The notes under the pieces: model-generated | What the model was told of the DNA's origin: nothing | What the model saw: only the letters and a program-made list of their open reading frames with translations | Databases searched by the model: none | Shown: positions 8,701 to 15,444 of the stretch, piece after piece | Layout: each line of letters opens with the position of its first letter | How positions within the stretch are numbered: the stretch's first letter is position 1 | Assembly: GCA_937862865.1 (NCBI GenBank) | Contig: CALMFJ010000085.1 | Span: forward strand, 1 to 37,349 | From: an uncultured Pseudomonadota bacterium | Lineage (GTDB): Bacteria > Desulfobacterota > Syntrophorhabdia > Syntrophorhabdales > Syntrophorhabdaceae | Direction of reading: 5' to 3' | DNA: 37,349 nt | Position numbers and translations under genes: made by a program

Positions 8701-8757
8701 AAGAAAAACAGCCTGATCAACATAAAGGCAAACAGGATCGAAAGCCTTGCGCGATAG
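5701..8757 (+). CDS. dnaE2: Error-prone DNA polymerase DnaE2 (ImuC)
   Basis: 1018 residues. The N-terminal PHP domain has ELHAHSNFSFLDGAS and ITDHDGL. The C-family polymerase core has GRGSAASSVVAY, the catalytic Asp379 and Asp381 in PDIDIDIA, and the third acidic residue Asp532 in KFDLLGLRMLS; the spacing nearly matches E. coli DnaE (401, 403, 555). FGFCKSHAASFAVLCY follows, then a C-terminal OB fold from about residue 920 (VLVAGYMVC...FITLEDEYG). The length is nearer DnaE2 than the replicative DnaE1 (about 1160), and the gene follows imuB and DUF6504 in one operon. It performs SOS-induced translesion synthesis. No imuA gene is present in the operon. Confidence 0.93.
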   Translation: MYTELHAHSNFSFLDGASPTHALVERAASLGMKALAITDHDGLYNACVFTRLAKQAGIKPIIGAELTCEGERHLTVLVENGKGYANLSSLITGGHLAGSKGRPLLSVAGLRGRTEGLICLSGCARSEINRLLLKREMRAAYGAAKMYRELFGKENFYIELQVHLNPEDRDLCRQLTEMAQILGLKTVASNNVHYATRDGHTLHDVLTCIRHGVTLERSAPFRRLNSEFYLKGHKEMLELPFMPRDAVLRTEEIARRCTFSLDFSSFSYPDFPLPENETAAGLLKKMALQKARERYGTLTEEVLARIEDETGLIEQKGLSGYFLVVRDIIEYARKMGISAQGRGSAASSVVAYVLGITPVDPIRHRLFVGRFLNELSIPDIDIDIATNRREEVIRYVYDTYGSEHAAMVCTYVTFQGRNAIREAGKVLGLPAHILDRMAKSTCAYGRRGAVESLKEVPEFRAYLDSGAWEHFSRICTQISGFPRHLSIHVGGMIITPRPISEIVPQEHARAEGRIVCQWDKDSVDDAGLIKFDLLGLRMLSLIDDAKELILRHRRIDLDLDRLAPDDHRVYDMISDADTVGVFQVESRAQMQTLPKMRPRSFEDLTIEVSIVRPGPLQGNMVHPFIRRRQGKEPVVHLHPKLAPILNETLGVILFQEQILEVAMAIAGFTAGEGNKLRKVMGRKNAREELLKWHRRFLEGAENQGIDSDTATKIFDHICGFADFGFCKSHAASFAVLCYRSAYLKYHYPAEFYCALLNNQPMGFYEPEVIIGDAKRHNVPVLPVDINRSMWNCTIEEGSVRTGFRYVKRIGEEKGDRIITARSRGLFSSLQDFADRSGLDSRSLQNLVAVGAFSAIKNSRRQLLWEAGTIRTAGLTGLNAVKAHESPPIPEMTTGEETITDYIYQGFSPSRHIIKLYREKLDRLGAVPSDRLTERASGSRVLVAGYMVCLQMPPTAKGRFSFITLEDEYGLINLVIRPEVYKAYRTVIRLEPLLLVEGIVEKKNSLINIKANRIESLAR

Positions 8758-8771
8758 CGTACAAAGACACC

Positions 8772-9719
8772 TTACGGCTGACTGACCGTGACGGTCAATT
8801 CCCTGTCGAGCTTCATTTCCTGGAGAAAGTGAGGTTTTATGAAGACTTTTATGACCGCCCTGCCCGGCTTTTGCGCTCTGAACTCCTTCGCAAGCACCGT
8901 GTCCGCAACAAGCCAGCCGTCGTTATCCATGGAAAAGACGCCTGCCCTGACATCACGAGGCGTGGCCAGCGCATCGCCATCGACCCGGACATCATAGAAA
9001 GGCCCGCTCTTGCTGCCTTCCCTGCCATAAGAGAGCATTGCGGTCTCTCCAAGGGGAAGAAGGCCCTCTTCCCCGAGGTAGAAAAAAGTGAAGTTCTTGA
9101 CGATAAGTCCTCCGTCGAATTTGGTCGCGCTGACTGTGAGGGTATTCTTGCCCACCCTCCACGCCGGATCCAGGGAACGGGCCTGCACGTCGCCGCCCGT
9201 CGGCTTCGCGTACATATCCTTGCCGTTAAAAGATATCCTGACATCCACAACATTGGCCGTGGCGACAATGAACTGCCTGTCGTTTCCCGTGAGCATCTCC
9301 CGGTCACCGGGATGGCCCATGACAGCAATAAAGGGCATTTCCTTCCATTCAAAAACGCCCCTCGCCAGCGCGCTCCTGCTGCCGGCGGTCATTTTTACCG
9401 TTATGTTCTGTTTGCCGGCCCTTCCGGGAAAGAACATGAGATCAGCCATGTTCCTGCTGCCTGAGAAACCGCCGGATATCCTGCGTGCCCGGACCGCCCT
9501 GCCGTTCACCTCAACCGTGAACCTGGCATCGTCACTCCAGGCCTTCGGATATTCGAGCGACACTATGGCGTATATACTGTTTGGGGCAGGCCCTACCGAA
9601 ACGATCTTCAGGGTAGTTGCCGGCGCATCGGGTTCCGGTGACCGTGCCGCACCGGGGCCCGAAAACAGGATGATGCTCATGATGATAACAATAACAGCCG
9701 AAGAAAAATACTTTGTCAT
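8772..9719 (-). CDS. Exported protein of unknown function with Ig-like segments
   Basis: 315 residues from the ATG at 9719, which has GAGG about 6 bases upstream; an upstream in-frame TTG is less likely. The N-terminal segment (FSSAVIVIIMSIILFSG, then GAA) looks like a signal peptide. The rest is beta-rich, with repeated patterns such as FTVEVNGRAV, ITVKMTAGS, VRISFNGKDMY and NTLTVSATKFDG, suggestive of several Ig-like or cadherin-like beta sandwiches. I recognise no family. It converges on dnaE2 with 14 bases between the stops and lies downstream of another exported protein on the same strand. Confidence 0.65.
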   Translation of the reverse strand: MTKYFSSAVIVIIMSIILFSGPGAARSPEPDAPATTLKIVSVGPAPNSIYAIVSLEYPKAWSDDARFTVEVNGRAVRARRISGGFSGSRNMADLMFFPGRAGKQNITVKMTAGSRSALARGVFEWKEMPFIAVMGHPGDREMLTGNDRQFIVATANVVDVRISFNGKDMYAKPTGGDVQARSLDPAWRVGKNTLTVSATKFDGGLIVKNFTFFYLGEEGLLPLGETAMLSYGREGSKSGPFYDVRVDGDALATPRDVRAGVFSMDNDGWLVADTVLAKEFRAQKPGRAVIKVFIKPHFLQEMKLDRELTVTVSQP

Positions 9720-9727
9720 GAGGTCCC

Positions 9728-9758
9728 TCAAAAAAACCAAAAGGGGGCATTCTGCCCC
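9728..9758 (-). terminator. Intrinsic terminator after the 185-residue exported protein gene
   Basis: On the minus strand GGGGCA-GAA-TGCCCC is followed by CCTTTTGGTTTTTTT. It lies between the two exported-protein genes and would separate them into different transcripts, at least in part. Confidence 0.6.
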
Positions 9759-9774
9759 GGCATGCGTCCCGGCC

Positions 9775-10332
9775 TTATTTCATTTTGGACATGATTATCA
9801 TTGCCATGTTCTGGGTATAGTTGAAATTCTGCTGTTCCCGGGCCTTCCCCATGGCCTCGCTCGTTGGAAAGCTTCCCTCGAGATGCGGCTGGGCAAGGAG
9901 AACGAACAGGTAATCTGCCTTTATTATCCAGAGATCATACCCGTTCCAGAACGCCTCTTCGCCAAGGGCGGGGATGTTCCGCATCTTCTTTGCCGTATCC
10001 GGATTAGCCATCCGGGCCTTCTTCTGCCTTTCAAAGGCGTCCCGCGCAGATTTGAATATCTTTTCCGCCTTTATCTCTTCAGATGAGGACACCCTGACCT
10101 TGATAACGCACGTCGTGCCTTTTATCTTAAAGGCATATGCACACAAATTGCCGGCAGGGGCACTGACCTTCTCCAGTTTCTGCGCCTGCGCTTTTGCATT
10201 AAAGAGTGACTCCGCATCGGACTTCGTAAAGATGCCGCATGCGTTAACCGGACCGGCGGCGTGTACGGCCGGTGCTACCAAGAAAGAGACAAAGCATATG
10301 ACAACGATGGAAAGTAAAACGGACCTTTTCAT
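9775..10332 (-). CDS. Small exported protein, unknown function
   Basis: 185 residues from the ATG at 10332, which has a strong GAGGAGG site; an upstream in-frame start would lack one. The signal peptide ends near AVHA. The mature protein begins with NACGIFTKSDAESLF, then LCAYAF and a third Cys in TTCVIKV. The ACG-I/L-(L/F)TK-x-(D/E)-(V/A)-E pattern is shared by various exported proteins of the DUF3558 type, but I cannot assign it with confidence. It is 79 bases downstream of the benzoyl-CoA reductase operon on the same strand and followed by a terminator, so it may be a tail gene of that operon or have its own promoter. Confidence 0.65.
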   Translation of the reverse strand: MKRSVLLSIVVICFVSFLVAPAVHAAGPVNACGIFTKSDAESLFNAKAQAQKLEKVSAPAGNLCAYAFKIKGTTCVIKVRVSSSEEIKAEKIFKSARDAFERQKKARMANPDTAKKMRNIPALGEEAFWNGYDLWIIKADYLFVLLAQPHLEGSFPTSEAMGKAREQQNFNYTQNMAMIIMSKMK

Positions 10333-10374
10333 AATTCCTCCTCGCGGCACGGCCTGCAACGCTTCTGTGATTGA

Positions 10375-10403
10375 ATGATACTACAAAATGAAGAGGTTTG
10401 AAA
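10375..10403 (-). promoter_or_regulatory. Possible promoter of the small exported protein gene
   Basis: On the minus strand TTTCAA-17-TATCAT. The -10 box matches five of six consensus positions but the -35 box is poor. It lies between bzdQ and the exported-protein gene. Confidence 0.3.
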
Positions 10404-10411
10404 GTTCCGGG

Positions 10412-11206
10412 CTATTTTTTGCTCTGTTCCCAGGCGATAAGCGCGGCACCCAGGGCGGCGGTGATCTGGGGGTGGTCCGGGACGAAGAGCTTCGCCCCGA
10501 GTTCCGCACCGACAGAATTTACAAGCCCTATGTCCATGGCCCCGCCTCCTGTCATGACATAATCCGGATCGAGCCCCACGCGCATCGCCAGGATAACGAC
10601 CTTCGATGCCATGGCGTTGTGTATCCCCGCCAGGATATCGGCAGGCGCCGCCCCTTCCGATATGCGGGATACCGCTTCCGATTCCGCGAAAACGGCGCAC
10701 CCTGTGGTGAATTTGACGGGCCTTTCCGCCTTCAGCGAGAGCTCTCCGATGTCCGCGATATTGATATGGAGTATCCGTGCCGCTACCTGGAGAAATTTTC
10801 CGCTCCCTCCGGCGCATTTTTCATTCATAATGAAATTGCCGACCCTTCCCTCGTCGTCGACCCGGATAGCGCGGGAATACTGGGCCCCGACATCTATGAC
10901 CGTCCTCGCGGAAGGAAAGAGATAATGGATGCCGGTTGCGTGGCATGAAATATCCGTCGATGTATCATCGGCAAAATCGACCATGTTCCCGCCATACCCC
11001 GCCGCAACCGTGCGCTTGATATCCGTCAGGGTGATCCCGGCCCTGTCGAGGGCCTCCGCGGCCGCCTTTGTTCCGGCCTCCCTGTAGTCGCCCCCCGACG
11101 GTATCACGGCGCAGGACCGGAGCTTGCCGTCCTCGAGGACGACCGCTTTTGAATATCCGGACCCTACATCTATTCCCAGTACGCATGCCACTTTTTGCAA
11201 CCTCAC
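10412..11206 (-). CDS. bzdQ: Benzoyl-CoA reductase, ATPase subunit BzdQ/BcrD type
   Basis: 264 residues of the BadF/BadG/BcrA/BcrD ATPase family (ASKHA fold). The nucleotide-binding loops are GIDVGSGYSKAV near the N-terminus and TGGGAMDIGLV near the C-terminus. Cys131 (NEKCAGGSG) and Cys170 (TTGCAVFAESE) are the expected ligands of the [4Fe-4S] cluster shared between the two ATPase subunits. The usual DVGGQDSK motif is changed to DVGAQYSR, in line with the second, diverged ATPase subunit. The start is GTG, overlapping the bzdP stop by four bases (GTGA), so translation is coupled. With BzdP it drives ATP-dependent electron transfer to BzdNO. Confidence 0.85.
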   Translation of the reverse strand: MRLQKVACVLGIDVGSGYSKAVVLEDGKLRSCAVIPSGGDYREAGTKAAAEALDRAGITLTDIKRTVAAGYGGNMVDFADDTSTDISCHATGIHYLFPSARTVIDVGAQYSRAIRVDDEGRVGNFIMNEKCAGGSGKFLQVAARILHINIADIGELSLKAERPVKFTTGCAVFAESEAVSRISEGAAPADILAGIHNAMASKVVILAMRVGLDPDYVMTGGGAMDIGLVNSVGAELGAKLFVPDHPQITAALGAALIAWEQSKK

Positions 11207-12042
11207 TTGAAGAATGTCGCTTCTTCGAGCTTCTTTCCGATACGGGTCGGCTTTTGTCCTTCCGCGGCATATTTCTCGTAAATGTCCTTGCCCATCAAAG
11301 CGGCCCCCAATGCACCCGTTATGAGCGGCTCGGGGGGAACGAGAAGTTCTCTGCCGAACTTTGACCCCAGGGCTTTCACGAGGCCGATGTTCTTGGCGCC
11401 TCCGCCGGTTACGGCTATATCCGGCTCCACGTTCAGTTTCTTTACCATAGACGCGATCCTCGTTGCGACGGCATCGTGTATCCCGGCGATGAGATTTGCG
11501 ATAGGTTCGCCCGTTGCAAGCCGGGAGATGATCTCCGCCTCTGCGAAAACAGTGCAGGTACTGCTCACCGGTGCTATCTTTTCGGCCGTGAGGGATATCT
11601 CACCGATCTTATCGAGGGGTACGCCGAGCGAATCGGCAATGATCTCAAGGAAGCGCCCCGTGCCTGCGGCGCATTTGTCATTCATGACAAAGTTCATTAC
11701 TTTGCCGTTCAAGATCTTGATGCCTTTACTATCCTGACCGCCGACATCAATGACGGTTTTAACAGAGGGGAGGAGGCTTTGGAGGCCTTTTGCGTGGCAG
11801 GTGATTTCAGTAATCTGTCGGTCAGCAAAGGGAACGTTGATCCTGCCGTATCCAGTAGCAACTATGTATGTCAGGTCGTCGAAGGAGAGGCGCGCTTGTC
11901 CTAGCGCCTCCTCCATCACTCTGTTTGCTAATTTTCGATGCTCGGGGCCGGTCGGCCCGATAAGCGACGATTCGATCCTGCCGCTTACGATGACCACCTT
12001 GGTCATGGTGGAACCGATGTCGACTCCGGCAAAATAATCCAT
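11203..12042 (-). CDS. bzdP: Benzoyl-CoA reductase, ATPase subunit BzdP/BcrA type
   Basis: 279 residues of the BcrA/BadF/HgdC ATPase family. It has GVDIGSTMTKVV, DVGGQDSKGIK, Cys124 in NDKCAAGTGRFLE, Cys163 in SSTCTVFAEAE, and VTGGGAKNIGLV. These are the two phosphate loops, the activation motif and the cluster Cys. Both ATPase subunits here are under 300 residues, as in the Azoarcus (Bzd) enzyme; in the Thauera (Bcr) enzyme one ATPase subunit is much longer. A lone 2-hydroxyacyl-CoA dehydratase activator would be a single gene, whereas two distinct ATPase genes beside two dehydratase-like subunits point to a class I aryl-CoA reductase. Confidence 0.87.
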   Translation of the reverse strand: MDYFAGVDIGSTMTKVVIVSGRIESSLIGPTGPEHRKLANRVMEEALGQARLSFDDLTYIVATGYGRINVPFADRQITEITCHAKGLQSLLPSVKTVIDVGGQDSKGIKILNGKVMNFVMNDKCAAGTGRFLEIIADSLGVPLDKIGEISLTAEKIAPVSSTCTVFAEAEIISRLATGEPIANLIAGIHDAVATRIASMVKKLNVEPDIAVTGGGAKNIGLVKALGSKFGRELLVPPEPLITGALGAALMGKDIYEKYAAEGQKPTRIGKKLEEATFFK

Positions 12043-12078
12043 GTACTGCTCCTACAATCTATGGGTTATGATGCGTTC

Positions 12079-13407
12079 TTAACCTTTTTTTGCCTTGTAT
12101 GCCGCAAGGGTCTCGATGAACGCGTCTATCCTGTTGTGCGTGTCCGCTTCGTTATAGGAGCTTATATCAACAATATCGCCTTCCATGATCAGGATGGGGA
12201 TATCCTTGTACACTTTCTTCAGTGTGGCTGCCTGCTGCATAATACCCGCGTGCCAGCTTCTGCAGGAGAAGGCCGAATGGAACACGGCGCCGTCACAATC
12301 ATAATCCTCGATATACTCGATGATCCTTTCAACCTTCGGTGTGGAGCCCGGGCGCTTCTTTGCCGCATCATACCAGTGCGTCCAGTAACGGACCCATCTC
12401 CATGCGATGTGTTCGAGGGGATCATTCGTTTTCGGGAGGTCGAGCCGCTCGACCTTCTCGCAGCCGCGGTAGGTCACTTCGACCGGGAACACGACTCCCT
12501 TGCCGTTGAAATACTGGAAATCGCCCAGAGCAAACCAGCTGGGTAAACCTGCCGCCCAGATGACCCTGTATTTTTCCGGGTTGGCGACACCGACGCCGTC
12601 CTTTATCTTCTGCTCAAGCTCGGCCTTCAAGCTTACATAAAAATCGTATGCTTCCTGCGTGCCGAGGTTGAATGTCAACGGGACCATCGTGTTCATCGCA
12701 TCGCCCGTATCCATCGGCGTCGGGTGGTGTTTGCGGAGTTCATACGTATCGATGAAAAGGTCCCAGGTCTTATCGGAAAGTTCAACTGTCGCCGCCAGGC
12801 GGTCCCAGTCCATCTTTTTGCCCGTGATCTTTTCGCAGAACTTTACGGTCTCGTGGAGCTCTTCTTTTGCATATTTAACATACAACGCTTCAACCTCGTG
12901 ATGGTCCCCGCTCGGGTCCCACGGGGGGTAATACATGTTGGTGACGAACACCGGAACATCCTGCTGGTAATGCTGGGTCGCCTGCGGCCATTTGAACCGC
13001 GGGTCGCACAGGAGCTGGCCGTTGCCGAGCATCATGTCGGGCCGTGCCATGCCGCCCCAGGGTGCGCCCTCGGGTGCGTGGCCGAGCTCTTCGCGCATCA
13101 TGTCGAAACCGATGTTGCAGGTCGCGTATGTGCAAAGTGACCTCGAGAAGTTGTCGGACTCGGCTTTCTGGAGATATTTCTCGGCATCGCGCTTGGCCGC
13201 GCAGACACCGGAAAAGCTCTCGCCCCACGCCGGGACGATGTCCATGGCGCGCATGATCTCGTCCTGGCCGTCAGCGATGAACGCCGCGGCGACCTTCTTG
13301 CCTTCTTCCTTCGCCTTTAATGTTGCAGACAGGTTTCCCCGTACGAATTTCGGTATACTTGCTGCCGTGGAGGTTGCTACCGCTCTTCCTTTTTTTTCTT
13401 CAGCCAT
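12079..13407 (-). CDS. bzdO: Benzoyl-CoA reductase, catalytic subunit BzdO/BcrB type
   Basis: 442 residues of the 2-hydroxyacyl-CoA dehydratase/benzoyl-CoA reductase family. Cluster-ligand candidates are Cys69 (SGVCAAKRD) and Cys92/Cys97 (SLCTYATCNIG); a third conserved region is AFSCRSWHAG near the C-terminus. The opening KVAAAFIADGQDEIMRAMDI is the usual N-terminal pattern. Together with BzdN it forms the module that binds the aryl-CoA and holds a [4Fe-4S] cluster. A good ribosome-binding site (AAGGAG) precedes the ATG. It starts 26 bases after the bzdN stop. The exact substrate (benzoyl-CoA or a substituted or analogous acyl-CoA) cannot be told from sequence. Confidence 0.87.
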   Translation of the reverse strand: MAEEKKGRAVATSTAASIPKFVRGNLSATLKAKEEGKKVAAAFIADGQDEIMRAMDIVPAWGESFSGVCAAKRDAEKYLQKAESDNFSRSLCTYATCNIGFDMMREELGHAPEGAPWGGMARPDMMLGNGQLLCDPRFKWPQATQHYQQDVPVFVTNMYYPPWDPSGDHHEVEALYVKYAKEELHETVKFCEKITGKKMDWDRLAATVELSDKTWDLFIDTYELRKHHPTPMDTGDAMNTMVPLTFNLGTQEAYDFYVSLKAELEQKIKDGVGVANPEKYRVIWAAGLPSWFALGDFQYFNGKGVVFPVEVTYRGCEKVERLDLPKTNDPLEHIAWRWVRYWTHWYDAAKKRPGSTPKVERIIEYIEDYDCDGAVFHSAFSCRSWHAGIMQQAATLKKVYKDIPILIMEGDIVDISSYNEADTHNRIDAFIETLAAYKAKKG

Positions 13408-13433
13408 GGTGGTGTCTCCTTATCTCTCTTCCG

Positions 13434-14597
13434 TTATGCGATCATTTCGAGGAAAGCCTCGATCCTGGTCTTGATCCGTGCGAGGGATGACGTCGAATAC
13501 TCGTCCTCCAGGTACAGCACGGGCGCTCCCGCCGCTTCGACGTAGCTCTTGATAGCCGGTACTTCAAATCCGTAGGGGTCGCAATACTTGTAGATAAAGA
13601 GGATGACTCCGTCCACCTTGAAATCTTGCACGTAATTCTTCATGTGTCCGAAACGTTCCTCGAGGATGCCCTGGTACGTGGGGGCCGAACCGATAAATGT
13701 CGTCGGTATCTTCAGCTTTCTCATATACCGCTCTGCAATTCCCCGGAGCGGGTCAGGCGTAGCATCGACATCCTGCCAGTACATTTTGGAGCCTGTTGAG
13801 AGATCGTCCATCACGAGGTACGCGCCGGTCGACTCGATAGCCTCGATCACCGCGATATCATCGATCTGATCGCCGATTATCATGATGCGTTTTGCCGCAG
13901 GGTCTCCCGCCGCAGGCGCACGGCCTTTGACCTCTTTTATGACCGATTCTATGAGAGCGCTCGACTCTTCGACCGGAAGGCTCATTGCAGCCACGCAGAC
14001 CTTCATCATTTCAACGCCGGAGATGAGGGGGGGATTCGATTTCCGAAGGTCATAGAGGTCCCTCATGAGCTTCCTGTTCTGATTGTGCGCTGCAACCGCC
14101 TTCGCGATCGCTTCGTCGGTTATTTTATTGCCGGTATATTTTTCGAGTGATCTTACAAAGATCCGCAGGATCTCTTGCGTAAAAGCGATCGATGGGTCGT
14201 CCGCCACATGCGGGAGATTCAGAAAATGCCAGTAAGGGAGATTCAGCGTGTAGCTCCATGTCTCGTTGGTGCGGTCTATCGAGTCGCACTGGTGAGGCAG
14301 GACCATGCCATCGAGAAAATCGTATTTTCCTTTTACTGCTGCGTCGAAAACATTGCGCACGAATGGACACACGATCGTTTCCATGTACGCGTCGCCTTTT
14401 GTTACAGCTTCGGAAACATTCCCTTTGAGCCTTATCGGGAGAACGCCCGCTGCCGTCATGATCTCAACCGGACCAAGGGCGGACAGGTAACCGATCACCT
14501 TCTTCCCCGAGGCTTTCAATTCTCTCGCCCTCGACCCGTATTGGGCGTAGAACTTCTCGGCGGCTGCCAGACCGTTGCCGTTTTGTATATCAGTCAT
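13434..14597 (-). CDS. bzdN: Benzoyl-CoA reductase, catalytic subunit BzdN/BcrC type
   Basis: 387 residues from the ATG at 14597, chosen because AAGGAG precedes it; in-frame GTG and ATG codons up to 30 bases upstream lack a site. It has the HgdB-like pattern GKKVIGYLSALGPVEIMTAAG, Cys77 (ETIVCPFVRN), Cys104 (PHQCDSIDRT) and IYKYCDPYGFE, the expected ligands of the substrate-side [4Fe-4S] cluster. The partner is BzdO. The gene order N-O-P-Q is the same as in the Azoarcus bzdNOPQ cluster. A strong promoter lies about 90 bases upstream, so this is probably the first gene of the operon proper. Confidence 0.87.
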   Translation of the reverse strand: MTDIQNGNGLAAAEKFYAQYGSRARELKASGKKVIGYLSALGPVEIMTAAGVLPIRLKGNVSEAVTKGDAYMETIVCPFVRNVFDAAVKGKYDFLDGMVLPHQCDSIDRTNETWSYTLNLPYWHFLNLPHVADDPSIAFTQEILRIFVRSLEKYTGNKITDEAIAKAVAAHNQNRKLMRDLYDLRKSNPPLISGVEMMKVCVAAMSLPVEESSALIESVIKEVKGRAPAAGDPAAKRIMIIGDQIDDIAVIEAIESTGAYLVMDDLSTGSKMYWQDVDATPDPLRGIAERYMRKLKIPTTFIGSAPTYQGILEERFGHMKNYVQDFKVDGVILFIYKYCDPYGFEVPAIKSYVEAAGAPVLYLEDEYSTSSLARIKTRIEAFLEMIA

Positions 14598-14688
14598 CTT
14601 CACTCCTTGCATCCCGCGCCCTGCCACGTACGGGATCTATTTATGGGATAGCCAGGTCAGGCTTCAAAGGGGCCAATCCTGGCACACA

Positions 14689-14718
14689 ATTCTAATGGAA
14701 CGCAGCGCCCTTTGTCAA
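14689..14718 (-). promoter_or_regulatory. Promoter of bzdNOPQ
   Basis: On the minus strand TTGACA (14713-14718), an 18-bp spacer and TAGAAT (14689-14694), six and five matches of six to the sigma70 consensus. The predicted start near 14682 gives a leader of about 85 bases, which contains GCCAGG...CCTGGC, a possible hairpin or operator. It begins just after the stop of the upstream small gene. Confidence 0.65.
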
Positions 14719-14736
14719 TCAATTATGTGAAGCTTT

Positions 14737-15054
14737 TCACACAATCAAGCGCATCGGGACATTGTGCACGCTGCCGTCGTCATGGACAACGCGGACGATA
14801 ACCTTCTTCTTCCTGTCGACGTCAAATTCGACGACGTGTTTGTGAAGCGGCAGGCACCCGAATGTCTCGACCAGGGCCTTCTCCTGCGCCCCGAGGCCTT
14901 CTTCCGGCTGTACCATCGGCGTTCCCCTGCGAACGTCAAGTTTGACCACCCTTTTGTAATCAACGGGGATGCAGCCATAGACCTCGATCAGATTCTTTTC
15001 GAGTTCCCTGAATTTAAGATTCGTAACCGTTCTGAGAGACCATTCCCTTGCCAT
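14737..15054 (-). CDS. Small protein with duplicated GCxP motif, upstream of bzdN
   Basis: 105 residues from the ATG at 15054, which has AGGAGGA 4-10 bases upstream; a longer frame to 15144 lacks a site. I recognise no family. It contains an internal duplication: residues 17-43 (EKNLIEVYGCIPVDYKRVV...) align with 56-82 (EKALVETFGCLPLHKHVV...), giving the consensus EK-x-L-(I/V)-E-x-(Y/F)-GC-(I/L)-P, then VV-x-x-DV. Each half has one Cys (28 and 68), the only ones in the protein. It is soluble and charged. It lies 139 bases upstream of bzdN on the same strand, so a role with the reductase (assembly, electron supply or regulation) is possible but is only positional inference. It is not a ferredoxin. 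Confidence 0.75.
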   Translation of the reverse strand: MAREWSLRTVTNLKFRELEKNLIEVYGCIPVDYKRVVKLDVRRGTPMVQPEEGLGAQEKALVETFGCLPLHKHVVEFDVDRKKKVIVRVVHDDGSVHNVPMRLIV

Positions 15055-15124
15055 GATATCCTCCTCCCTTCTCGAAGACCTGACAACTGCGCCGGGGAAA
15101 AACCAGTGTTCGTTCAGCCATTTT

Positions 15125-15138
15125 GTGCCATATGGCAC
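15125..15138. promoter_or_regulatory. 14-bp palindrome, possible operator
   Basis: GTGCCATATGGCAC is a perfect palindrome about 70 bases upstream of the small gene start at 15054. It could be a regulator site; nothing identifies the regulator. Confidence 0.35.
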
Positions 15139-15237
15139 GTCCAACCGTCATCTGATTATGATAAAGCAAAGGATATGCCACAGTTCTTTTATCTGTTATT
15201 TTCTATAGTTAAGTACTTCAGGGGTACCGTATCCTAT

Positions 15238-15268
15238 CACATGCGTCAGTTTTATACTGACGCATGTG
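15238..15268. promoter_or_regulatory. 13-bp perfect inverted repeat, probable operator
   Basis: CACATGCGTCAGT and ACTGACGCATGTG flank a TTTAT loop. Read on the minus strand the centre contains TATAAA, a possible -10 box for the leftward unit. An extra half-site TGTGTCA overlaps the right arm. There is no T-run, so an operator is more likely than a terminator. Confidence 0.55.
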
Positions 15269-15378
15269 TCAGACGATAACTATTTCTGTAATATATGTCA
15301 GAACGCGATGACAAAAGAATACAACACGAGCTGTATCATACAGATGTCCGAAAAAAGGGGGCCCTCCATCGGCATCCC

Positions 15379-15407
15379 TTGAAAAATTAAGCGTAATCAC
15401 ATATAAT
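15379..15407 (+). promoter_or_regulatory. Sigma70 promoter of the flavoprotein gene
   Basis: TTGAAA, 17 bp, TATAAT. The predicted start near 15414 gives a leader of about 30 bases to the ATG at 15445, with GGGGA as ribosome-binding site. Confidence 0.8.
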
Positions 15408-15444
15408 CCTTACGTTTTAAAACACATTACCGGGGATCACATGC

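Larger units (their letters stand above)
15055..15444. other. Divergent intergenic region, aryl-CoA reductase side to flavoprotein
   Basis: A 390-bp region without a gene. It holds a 14-bp palindrome (15125-15138), a perfect 13-bp inverted repeat (15238-15268), a direct repeat TGTCAGA at 15267 and 15297, and a strong plus-strand promoter at 15379-15407. AT-rich stretches separate them. It looks like a control region for both directions. Confidence 0.6.

Noticed and set aside
9088-10086. Plus-strand frame (332 codons) across two exported-protein genes
   Set aside because: It spans two minus-strand genes that both have signal peptides and good ribosome-binding sites, plus the terminator between them.
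10412-14597. 2-hydroxyglutaryl-CoA dehydratase with activator
   Set aside because: That system has a single activator gene; here two distinct ATPase subunits occur with two catalytic subunits in the bzd order.
15238-15268. Intrinsic terminator
   Set aside because: The stem is perfect but there is no T-run on either strand and no gene ends next to it.
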